Positions 7,762-14,696 of a stretch of 64,000 nt of DNA are shown one piece after another (within the stretch, counting starts at the first letter, position 1; each line of letters opens with the position of its first letter). The notes under the pieces were generated by a model, which did not search any database, had not been told where the DNA came from, and saw nothing but the letters and a program-made list of their open reading frames with translations. Origin of the DNA: UBA1924 sp963976625 (GTDB taxonomy: Bacteria > Planctomycetota > Phycisphaerae > Phycisphaerales > UBA1924); NCBI GenBank assembly GCA_963976625.1, contig CAXBLA010000015.1, positions 10,107 to 74,106 on the forward strand, read 5' to 3'. Made by a program: the position numbers and the translations under genes.

Positions 7762-9486
7762 ATGAGTCTCACATCATCTATGCAGATCGCCCGCTCGGCG
7801 CTGATCACCTCCCAGATCGGGCTCCAGGTCACCTCGCAGAACATGGCCAACGCCGCGACCCCGGGCTACACACGCCAGATCGCGATGCTCCAGGCAATCC
7901 GCGGACGCGCCAGCGACCCCTTCCACATCGGGCAGGGCGTGGCGGTCACGCAGGTCCGCCGACAGATCGACGAGGCGCTACAGCGCCGGCTCTGGAACGG
8001 CAACTCCGACGAGTTCGCCAGCGCCCAAGAGCTCAATGTGCTCTCCCAGCTCGAGACCATCCTCAACGAGGGCACCGAGTTCGACATGTCCACCCAGCTC
8101 TCGTCCTTCTTCAACACATGGACCGAAGCGACGACGCTGCTCGACTCCGAATCCAACATCATCAATCAGGGCGAATCGCTCTCCGCGTTCATCCGCAACA
8201 TGCGCACAGACCTCGTCGACCAGCGGGCCCAGCTCGAGGAGCAGATCGACTCGCAGGTCCTCACCGCCGACGCGCTGCTCGACGAGATCGCATCAATTAA
8301 TCAAGTCATCGTCGAATCCGAGGTCGGCGAGGCCCAGGCCGGCTCGCTGCGCGATCGGCGCGACCAGATCGTCACCGAGCTCGCCCAGCTCATGGATATC
8401 TCCGTCGTCGAGACCAACGCTGGCGGCTACGACATCTACTCGGGTTCTTCCGCCATCGTCCAGGGCTCACGCAACCGCGGGCTCGAGATCTCGCGCGTCA
8501 CCGAGAACGACACGCTCACCGTCCGCGTGCAGATCGCGGCCGACTCCACCCCGCTGCCCGTTCAGAGCGGCTCGATCGGCGGCCTGCTCAACTCACGCGA
8601 CGGCGCGATCGACGCGACGCTCGAAAAACTCGACACACTCGCATCGCAGCTGATCTTCGAGGTCAACAAGCTCCACTCCACCGGGATCAACGAGGACTGG
8701 CTCACCAGCTCGTCGGCCACCCTCCAGATCCCCGTAAGCGATCGCACGCTCGCGCTCAATGACCCGAACAACTCAGCTCTGGCCAACCTCCCCTTCGGCG
8801 CGACCAACGGCTCATTCACCGTCTCGGTCCGCAACTCCGAGGGCATCGTCACCAGCACACGCCAGATCGATATCGACCTCGACGGGCTGACCAACGCCGG
8901 GCTCCCGGGCTTTGGCGACGACACGAGCGCCGACGACATCATGAACGAGCTCAACGCGATCCCGGGGCTTAACGCCTCGTTCGACCCATCGGGTCGGCTC
9001 GTGATCGACTCGGATCCGGGCTTCTCGTTCGGGTTCTCCGAAGATTCATCGGGCGCCCTGGCGACGCTGGGTGTCAACAGCTTCTTCGAGGGCACCAAGG
9101 CCAGCGACATCAGCGTGCGTGACGATATCAGCGTCATGCTCGGGCGGATGGAAGAGGGCACCGGCAAGTTCATCGCCAACGGCACCGCCCTGGCGATGGG
9201 CAACCTCGCCACCAAGGCCAGCGACGGCTTGGGCGGGTTGTCGTTGACCAAGTTCTGGGCAAACCAATCGCAAGAGATCGCCGTCAAAACCAGCGCCGCA
9301 CGGACGGATGCCAACGCAGCCCGCCTGGTGCGCGAGAGCCTTGACGGCCAGCGGGCCGCGGTCTCGGGCGTGAGCATCGATGAAGAATCCATCAACCTGA
9401 TCGAGTACCAGCGTCAGTTCCAGGCCGCCGCGCAGGTGGTGACGACGGCGCAGCAGATGTTCGACACGATCCTTTCACTTGTATAA
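7762..9486 (+). CDS. flgK: Flagellar hook-associated protein FlgK
   Basis: First hook-filament junction protein, 574 residues, within the family range. The N-terminal TSQNMANAATPGYTRQ motif is diagnostic, and the C-terminus has the expected GVSIDEESINLIEYQRQFQA segment followed by the helix AAQVVTTAQQMFDTILSLV. AAGGAG lies at 7751-7756 before the ATG. flgL follows, its open frame overlapping the flgK end by eight bases, though the preferred flgL ATG is 28 bases later. The central variable region probably forms the surface-exposed domains. Confidence 0.95.
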   Translation: MSLTSSMQIARSALITSQIGLQVTSQNMANAATPGYTRQIAMLQAIRGRASDPFHIGQGVAVTQVRRQIDEALQRRLWNGNSDEFASAQELNVLSQLETILNEGTEFDMSTQLSSFFNTWTEATTLLDSESNIINQGESLSAFIRNMRTDLVDQRAQLEEQIDSQVLTADALLDEIASINQVIVESEVGEAQAGSLRDRRDQIVTELAQLMDISVVETNAGGYDIYSGSSAIVQGSRNRGLEISRVTENDTLTVRVQIAADSTPLPVQSGSIGGLLNSRDGAIDATLEKLDTLASQLIFEVNKLHSTGINEDWLTSSSATLQIPVSDRTLALNDPNNSALANLPFGATNGSFTVSVRNSEGIVTSTRQIDIDLDGLTNAGLPGFGDDTSADDIMNELNAIPGLNASFDPSGRLVIDSDPGFSFGFSEDSSGALATLGVNSFFEGTKASDISVRDDISVMLGRMEEGTGKFIANGTALAMGNLATKASDGLGGLSLTKFWANQSQEIAVKTSAARTDANAARLVRESLDGQRAAVSGVSIDEESINLIEYQRQFQAAAQVVTTAQQMFDTILSLV

Positions 9487-9514
9487 GTTAACAAATTCTT
9501 CTCCGAGGCACACC

Positions 9515-11551
9515 ATGTCCACTTTCCCAACCAGCTATTCACGGGCCCCCACCCTGTTTTTCACGCAGAACTCGATGAATGCGCTCGGGCGGAGCAATGT
9601 GGCGATGTCGCATCTCAACGAGCAGCTGCTCTCGGGGCGGAGCCTGGTGCGCCCATCCGACGATCCGATCCGCTCGGCGACGGTCTCGCTGCTCGATGGT
9701 CGGCTCGAAAACACCGACCAGCTGCTGAGCAACCTGCAGTTCGCGGGCAACTCGCTGGGCACGCTCGATAACGCCCTTGCAGATTCCAAGGCCCTGATCG
9801 ACGAAGCACTCTCGATCGCATCCGGTCAGCTCTCAGCGCCCTCAGATCGCGAGTCGCGCCAGGGCCAAGCGATCATCATCGATTCGCTCATCAACTCGCT
9901 CTACAACATCTCCAACTCCGAATCAATCGTCGGCTATGTCTTCGGGGGCACGGCACCGGGCGAATCGCCCGTCTCATTCCTCAATGGCGGGTACCAGTTC
10001 AATGGGCAACGCGGTGGGCTGCTCGCCGCTCTGGGCGCAGCATCCGATGTCCCCATCACCCTGGGCGCGGACAACGCGATCGGTGCGCTCTCCAATCGGG
10101 TCGAGGGCACCGCGGACCTGGACCCGAACCTGACCGCTGAAACCCGGCTCAACGATCTCAACGGCGCCCGCGATCTGGGCGTCGATCGCGGGGTCATCGA
10201 GATGAGCTTCAACGCCGGCGTCACGGTGACCATCGACACGAGCAACGCCGACACCATCGGCGATGTCGAGGACCTGCTCGAAGCCGCGATTATCCAGTAC
10301 GAAACAGACAACGCCGTGACCATCTTGGGCCCCGGCGGGGTCTCGATCACGGGCGACGGGCTCGACTTTGATATCGTCGCGGGCGGGAACCTGGACTTCG
10401 TCGATCCGACCGGATCAACCGTGGGCGCGGACCTGGGGCTCGTGCAGACCCCCGCGGCGTCGTTTACCAACGCCGCCGGCACCGGGCTGGGGCTCGATCC
10501 CAAGCTCTCATGGACCACCCCGATCAGCGAGCTCACCGGGCTCGGGGGCGCGGCCCTCGATCAGATTACACTGAGCACCAACGGCTCGAGCTTCACCATC
10601 GACCTCTCGGGCGCGACGACCATGGCCGATATCCGCAGCGCGATCGAGGGCGCCAGCCCGGGCATCCGCGTGGAGATCAACGAGAGCGGTCGCGGGATCA
10701 ATGTCGTCACCGAGACCGCGGGCACGATGGATCTGGCGATGTCCATCTCCGAGGTCGCCGGCGGCAACGACACGGCGACACTCTTGGGCATCCGCTCATT
10801 CGCCAACGACACCCCGATTTCGGTGTTCAACGACGGACGCGGGATCGATATCGCGACCGGTCAGGCGACGCCATCACAGAACAACGACTTCATCATCACC
10901 CTCGGCGACGGCTTCGAGATCATGATCAACCTCCAGCCCGACGACATCGAGAATGTTGGGACGCTGATCTCGGCGGTCAATGTCTACGCCAACGCCCAGC
11001 TGATCGCCGCGGGTCGCCCGGCGGGCGATTTCAACGCCCAACTGAGCCCCACGACCAACGGGATCGAGTTCACCCAATCAGCCGCGGTCGGGGCATCGGG
11101 CCCGATTTCGATCCAGGGCGACAACTCGCCAGCAGCCGAGCAGCTCGGGCTCCTCGACGCGACCGCTTCCAACGGGGACAACACGCTGACCTCCGCAGAC
11201 CGCGCCAAGGTGCGCGTCAACAACCTCTTCACCCACCTGCTGGACCTTTCAGAGGCCTTGAAGAACGACGACACACTTGGCATCGAAATTGCGTCACAGA
11301 ATATGGAAGGCACACTCGACGAGCTGATCCAGTCACAGGGTCTCGTCGGCGGGTATGCCAGACGGATCGATACGGAGATCTTGCGCCAAGAGGACAAGAA
11401 AATCTTTGATGAAGCGATCCGGAGCCAGCTGCGAGACCTGGACTATGCGCAAGCATCGTCTCAGTTCTCACAGCTCCAGCTCCAGATGCAGGCGACGATG
11501 AGCGTGATCGCTCAATCGCAGTCGCGGACATTGCTCGACTTCCTGGGTTAA
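9515..11551 (+). CDS. flgL: Flagellar hook-associated protein FlgL, enlarged
   Basis: Second hook-filament junction protein. The N-terminal (NVAMSHLNEQLLSGRSLVRP, then SDDPIRSATVSLLDGRL) and C-terminal (LRDLDYAQASSQFSQLQLQM) helices match FlgL and flagellin ends. At 678 residues it is about twice the enterobacterial size (317). The extra length is a central region (about residues 210-510) built from at least three related segments resembling flagellin hook IN repeats. I chose ATG 9515 over 9479 because GAGG (9505-9508) precedes it and it does not overlap flgK. Confidence 0.9.
   Translation: MSTFPTSYSRAPTLFFTQNSMNALGRSNVAMSHLNEQLLSGRSLVRPSDDPIRSATVSLLDGRLENTDQLLSNLQFAGNSLGTLDNALADSKALIDEALSIASGQLSAPSDRESRQGQAIIIDSLINSLYNISNSESIVGYVFGGTAPGESPVSFLNGGYQFNGQRGGLLAALGAASDVPITLGADNAIGALSNRVEGTADLDPNLTAETRLNDLNGARDLGVDRGVIEMSFNAGVTVTIDTSNADTIGDVEDLLEAAIIQYETDNAVTILGPGGVSITGDGLDFDIVAGGNLDFVDPTGSTVGADLGLVQTPAASFTNAAGTGLGLDPKLSWTTPISELTGLGGAALDQITLSTNGSSFTIDLSGATTMADIRSAIEGASPGIRVEINESGRGINVVTETAGTMDLAMSISEVAGGNDTATLLGIRSFANDTPISVFNDGRGIDIATGQATPSQNNDFIITLGDGFEIMINLQPDDIENVGTLISAVNVYANAQLIAAGRPAGDFNAQLSPTTNGIEFTQSAAVGASGPISIQGDNSPAAEQLGLLDATASNGDNTLTSADRAKVRVNNLFTHLLDLSEALKNDDTLGIEIASQNMEGTLDELIQSQGLVGGYARRIDTEILRQEDKKIFDEAIRSQLRDLDYAQASSQFSQLQLQMQATMSVIAQSQSRTLLDFLG
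10142..11080 (+). repeat. Three flagellin-IN-like segments in FlgL
   Basis: Three successive protein segments share one plan: a short turn (TRLNDLNGARDLG, TPISELTGLGG, TPISVFNDGRG), a beta-rich stretch ending in a hydrophobic strand (VTVTIDTS, FTIDLSGA, FEIMINLQ), and a helix (TIGDVEDLLEAA, TMADIRSAIEGA, NVGTLISAVN). They begin near FlgL residues 210, 334 and 432. The spacing is unequal, so they are divergent, not recent, duplications. Confidence 0.55.
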
Positions 11552-11716
11552 TGCCCAGATCGAGCCTCACGAGCCTCGGGCCAACGCCCGCGGCGAGGAT
11601 TTTGGATCGAGGTCCCCGTGTATCGACCACACGGATGACCAAGACAGGATGTCGCCCGGCAATGGATGTCGGCGTCGATCCCGAACTTCACCGGTCGAAT
11701 TGATTGGAGCGCACAC

Positions 11717-12166
11717 ATGGAAGTGCGGACCACAAGGTTTGGGGTAATCGATATAGCGGAGGACCGCGTGATTACCTTCCCCGACGGGTTGCTTGGCTTT
11801 GGAGAACAGACTCGCTTCTGTCTTCTCCAGCCGGGTGACGACGCATGTTTCTTCTGGCTGCAGTGTGTTGACGACGCGGACCTCGCGTTCGTGGTCACCG
11901 ACCCCACCTTCTTCGAGCAGGACTTCTCGGTCCCCATCCGCCCTGAGCAGATGGAATCGCTGAGCATCACCAAGCTCGAAGACGCGCAGGTCTTTGTGAT
12001 CGTCAACAAGATCGGCGACCAGCTCACCGGCAACTTCCAGGGCCCGTTGATTATCAACACTCTGAGCAAGGTCGGCGAGCAGATGGTCTTGGCCGACAAG
12101 CGTTGGACAACACGCCATCCGCTGATGCGCGTGGCCGCCAACTCGACGCAGACGGCCACCGCCTGA
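11717..12166 (+). CDS. fliW: Flagellar assembly factor FliW
   Basis: FliW binds flagellin and, when free, binds CsrA allosterically and relieves CsrA repression of flagellin translation. The 149-residue product has the family N-terminus MEVRTTRFGVIDI followed by ITFPDGLLGF, and the central FFWLQCVDDADLAFVV and LIINTLSKVGEQMVL segments. The frame is open from 11666, but GGAG at 11706-11709 supports the ATG at 11717. It lies 180 bp upstream of csrA, the usual fliW-csrA pairing. Confidence 0.95.
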   Translation: MEVRTTRFGVIDIAEDRVITFPDGLLGFGEQTRFCLLQPGDDACFFWLQCVDDADLAFVVTDPTFFEQDFSVPIRPEQMESLSITKLEDAQVFVIVNKIGDQLTGNFQGPLIINTLSKVGEQMVLADKRWTTRHPLMRVAANSTQTATA

Positions 12167-12326
12167 GCATCGATCTCTTCTAGCAGGCCGGACACACAGA
12201 CTCGTTTCTTGTGTACGCGCGGATCCCGCGCAGCGTGACCGGTCTATCGAGCAATGACCAAGGGTGGAACGACCCAGGGTCGGAAGAACACTACTGATGC
12301 GATCCACGAGCACACGCGGATCGATC

Positions 12327-12359
12327 GAGAGCAAGGAGTAAACGCATGCTTGTGCTCTC
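12327..12359 (+). promoter_or_regulatory. Hairpin enclosing csrA ribosome-binding site and ATG
   Basis: GAGAGCA (12327-12333) pairs perfectly with TGCTCTC (12353-12359). The loop holds the AGGAG ribosome-binding site (12334-12338) and the csrA ATG (12346). An AAGGA motif in a loop fits a CsrA target, so autoregulation is possible. The 19-base loop is large, so the pairing needs testing. Confidence 0.45.
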
Positions 12360-12726
12360 AAGGCAGCGTGACGAAACAATCATGATCGGCGACGAGATCG
12401 AAATCTCGATCGTTGATATCCGGGGGGACAAGGTCCGCCTGGGAATCAACGCGCCGACGAGGATCGCGGTGCACCGCAAAGAGGTGTATGACGCGATACG
12501 ACGCGAGAACACGCAGGCGGCCCAACTCGGGACCACCGACCTGGACTCGCTGGCACAAACCATCCAGCCCGGACCGGCCAGGCGAGCGATCCGCTCGCAG
12601 ACCACCGGGCCCAACACCAACCATTCTGCAGCGGCGCTCGGCGCGACCACTGTGAAGCTCTTTTCGTCGAATACCCCGACAGACCCGTCGGGCCTTGAAT
12701 CGAACACGAACAAAGACAGCGCCTAA
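12346..12726 (+). CDS. csrA: Carbon storage regulator CsrA with long C-terminal tail
   Basis: RNA-binding translational regulator that recognises A-N-GGA motifs in mRNA leaders. The first 60 residues are a standard CsrA: MLVLSRQRDETIMIGD, a DIRGDKVRLGINAP strand pair, and the VHRKEVYDAIRREN helix. Typical CsrA ends near residue 60-70. Here about 65 more residues follow, rich in Thr, Ser, Asn and Ala, with no predicted fold that I can see. AGGAG lies seven bases before the ATG. The gene sits between fliW and the first flagellin, fitting a FliW-CsrA-flagellin control circuit. Confidence 0.95.
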   Translation: MLVLSRQRDETIMIGDEIEISIVDIRGDKVRLGINAPTRIAVHRKEVYDAIRRENTQAAQLGTTDLDSLAQTIQPGPARRAIRSQTTGPNTNHSAAALGATTVKLFSSNTPTDPSGLESNTNKDSA

Positions 12727-12736
12727 CACCCATCGT

Positions 12737-12753
12737 CCCCACCACTGGTGGGG
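12737..12753 (+). other. Hairpin in first flagellin leader
   Basis: CCCCACC (12737-12743) pairs with GGTGGGG (12747-12753) around a three-base ACT loop. It lies between the csrA stop and the flagellin ribosome-binding site. No T-tract follows (TATGAGC), so it is not a standard terminator. It may shape the leader or stabilise the flagellin mRNA end. Confidence 0.5.
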
Positions 12754-12763
12754 TATGAGCAAC

Positions 12764-12781
12764 GCAATCACGGAGGATTGC
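12764..12781 (+). promoter_or_regulatory. Candidate CsrA site over flagellin-1 ribosome-binding site
   Basis: GCAATC (12764-12769) and GATTGC (12776-12781) form a perfect six-base-pair stem with the hexaloop ACGGAG. This presents the A-N-GGA recognition core exactly as in high-affinity CsrA targets. The GGAGG ribosome-binding site (12772-12776) is inside the structure and the ATG is at 12783, so CsrA binding would block initiation. Confidence 0.65.
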
Positions 12782-12782
12782 C

Positions 12783-14339
12783 ATGACCAGAATCAATACG
12801 AACATCCCAAGCCTGATCGCTCAGCAACGATTGAATCGTTCTGGGGCCGATCTTCAAACCAGGCTCGAACGCCTCTCGACCGGGCTGCGCATCAACCGAG
12901 GCAAGGACGACCCCGCGGGTCTGATCATCTCGGAACGGCTCGGATCTGATATCTCGAGCATCTCGCAGGCCATCAAGAACGGCGAGCGAGCCAGCGCTGT
13001 GATCGCGACGACCGAAGGATCGCTCACCGAGATCACCGACCTGCTCAACTCGATCAAGGCCCTGGCCGTCGAGGCGGCCAACACCGGGGCGATCTCCGAC
13101 GAGGAACGCAAAGCCAACCAGCTCCAGATCGACTCGGCGATCCAGTCCATCACCCGGATCTCGAACACCGCGTCCTTCGGCGGGCTCAAGCTCCTCGACG
13201 GCTCGCTCGACTACCTCACCAGCGGGATCACCACCACCGAGATCTCCAGCGCCCGGATCACCAGCGCGAGCTTTATCAGCTCGAGCACGATCAATGTCGA
13301 TGTCGATGTGCTCTCGTCGGCTCAAAAGGGCGGGCTGTACCTCTCGGGCGACAACAGCGCCGCGCCCGGCCCACCGGCCGATGGGACGATCGCCTCGCAA
13401 ACCACCATCCAGATCCGCGGCCCAGAGGGTGTGCGCGAGCTGGTCCTCCAGTCCGGGCAGACACTCTCGAGTGTCCGTGATGCGATCAACGGGCTCACCG
13501 CCGTCACGGGTGTCGAAGCGGCGCTCATCGGTGCGGACTCGACCTCAGGTTTGGTGTTCCGATCCGCGGACTACGGCTCGAACTCATTCGTGAGTGTTGA
13601 ACGCATCGATAACGCCACCGCGGGGGTCTTTGCGCTCAGCAAGCTCGATGCGGACGCACCGGTTCCCGGAACCGCGGCCCTGCTCTGGGCGAGCGGCAGC
13701 CTGGCCAGCGCATCATATGATGAAGGCAAGGATGTCTCGGCGCTCGTCAACGGGATCCTCGCCACGGGCGACGGGCTCAATATCTCCGTCAACTCCCCGA
13801 CATTGGGGATGGAGCTGCTGCTCACCGAGACCTTCGCGATTGATCCGACAATCGCCGCGTCGACCTTCGATATCACCGGTGGCGGTGCCCTCTTCCAGCT
13901 CGGCCCTGATATCACCGCGCTCCAGCAGACCAATATCGGTGTGCAATCGACATCGGCCGAGAACCTCGGGGGCACGCTGGTCAACGGCGGGCTCGAGTTC
14001 CTCTCCTCGCTGAGCACCGGGAACACCAACTCCCTGGACTCAGCGGCGAACCGGAGCAACTTCAGTGCCCTCCAGGATATCGTGGACTCGGCGATTGATG
14101 AGGTCTCGATCCAACGCGGGCGATTGGGTGCCTTCGAGCGCAATGTGCTCGACACCAGCAAGCGATCGCTCCAGTCCGCGTTCGAGAACCTGACGGCGAG
14201 CCGATCGATCATCCTCGATGCCGACTTCGCGGCTGAATCCAGCGCCCTGACCCGAGCCCAGATCCTCCAGAGTGCGGGCACGAGTGTCCTCTCACTGGCG
14301 AATCAGCAGTCTCAGCAGGTCCTCCAGCTCCTGGGATAA
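12783..14339 (+). CDS. fliC: Flagellin (paralogue 1)
   Basis: Filament protein, 518 residues. The N-terminal D0/D1 domain reads TRINTNIPSLIAQQRLNRSG, then LERLSTGLRINRGKDDPAGL. The C-terminal D1/D0 domain has RGRLGAFERNVLDTSKRSLQ and ends ILQSAGTSVLSLANQQSQ. The middle (about residues 170-400) is variable and contains a flagellin-IN-like segment. Codon use is the GC-rich genome average (ggg, ctc, cgc), unlike the second copy, suggesting lower expression. A terminator follows 57 bases after the stop, so it probably ends the flgI-to-flagellin run. Confidence 0.95.
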   Translation: MTRINTNIPSLIAQQRLNRSGADLQTRLERLSTGLRINRGKDDPAGLIISERLGSDISSISQAIKNGERASAVIATTEGSLTEITDLLNSIKALAVEAANTGAISDEERKANQLQIDSAIQSITRISNTASFGGLKLLDGSLDYLTSGITTTEISSARITSASFISSSTINVDVDVLSSAQKGGLYLSGDNSAAPGPPADGTIASQTTIQIRGPEGVRELVLQSGQTLSSVRDAINGLTAVTGVEAALIGADSTSGLVFRSADYGSNSFVSVERIDNATAGVFALSKLDADAPVPGTAALLWASGSLASASYDEGKDVSALVNGILATGDGLNISVNSPTLGMELLLTETFAIDPTIAASTFDITGGGALFQLGPDITALQQTNIGVQSTSAENLGGTLVNGGLEFLSSLSTGNTNSLDSAANRSNFSALQDIVDSAIDEVSIQRGRLGAFERNVLDTSKRSLQSAFENLTASRSIILDADFAAESSALTRAQILQSAGTSVLSLANQQSQQVLQLLG

Positions 14340-14396
14340 GCAAATAATCCCGCGAGGGTGCCCCCCCGGGGCAAGCCATCTCAATCACCCAAAACA

Positions 14397-14418
14397 CCCG
14401 CCGGAAGGCGGGTTTTTT
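14397..14418 (+). terminator. Rho-independent terminator after flagellin 1
   Basis: CCCGCC, loop GGAA, GGCGGG, then six T. It ends the transcript of the first flagellin and separates it from the second flagellin's own leader. Confidence 0.85.
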
Positions 14419-14568
14419 CGTTACCAGGCAGGTTTTCGACCATAAGCAAGTCTGTATAAAAGGATTGGCTCATTGAAAAAACTCATCAAAAAAAGAGAGC
14501 ATGACTTCATCCGCCCCCCGTTTTCGTCGATCCCGATCCTGTTCATCCGGGTGTGTACCCGGTGAATG

Positions 14569-14595
14569 CGTCTCATGCGAAGGAGTACTGAGACG
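14569..14595 (+). promoter_or_regulatory. Candidate upstream CsrA site in flagellin-2 leader
   Basis: CGTCTCA (14569-14575) pairs perfectly with TGAGACG (14589-14595). The 13-base loop contains AAGGAG, a CsrA core motif. It lies about 100 bases upstream of the second site over the ribosome-binding site. That resembles the two-site arrangement of Bacillus hag, where CsrA bridges two loops. Confidence 0.5.
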
Positions 14596-14673
14596 GACGA
14601 GCCAGCGATGGCTCGGTGGGCCCGACGGTTGTCGGGGTCATACGAAAGCCGAGCGGTTGATATCCGGATCGGC

Positions 14674-14691
14674 GAAAACACGGAGGTTGTC
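14674..14691 (+). promoter_or_regulatory. Candidate CsrA site over flagellin-2 ribosome-binding site
   Basis: GAAAAC (14674-14679) pairs with GTTGTC (14686-14691) with one A-G mismatch, leaving the hexaloop ACGGAG, identical to the loop in the first flagellin leader. The GGAGG (14682-14686) is the ribosome-binding site for the ATG at 14697. The same loop in two otherwise different leaders supports a functional site. Confidence 0.6.
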
Positions 14692-14696
14692 AGCAA

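Larger units (their letters stand above)
14419..14696 (+). promoter_or_regulatory. Structured leader of flagellin 2
   Basis: Between the terminator and the second flagellin there is no gene. The first 120 bases are AT-richer (TATAAAAGG at 14455, runs of A at 14476-14494) and probably hold the promoter, though I cannot match a clear sigma-28 or sigma-54 site. From 14542 to 14691 six hairpins follow nearly end to end: 14542-14566 (CCGGGT/ACCCGG core), 14569-14595, 14598-14615 (CGAGCCA/TGGCTCG with a GCGA tetraloop), 14621-14636 (CCCGAC/GTCGGG), 14648-14673 (GCCGA/TCGGC) and 14674-14691 over the ribosome-binding site. Confidence 0.55.

Noticed and set aside
14455..14500. Sigma-28 promoter for flagellin 2
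   Set aside because: TATAAAAGG and A-rich stretches are present but I could not match TAAA-N15-GCCGATAA or a clear variant, so no promoter was called.
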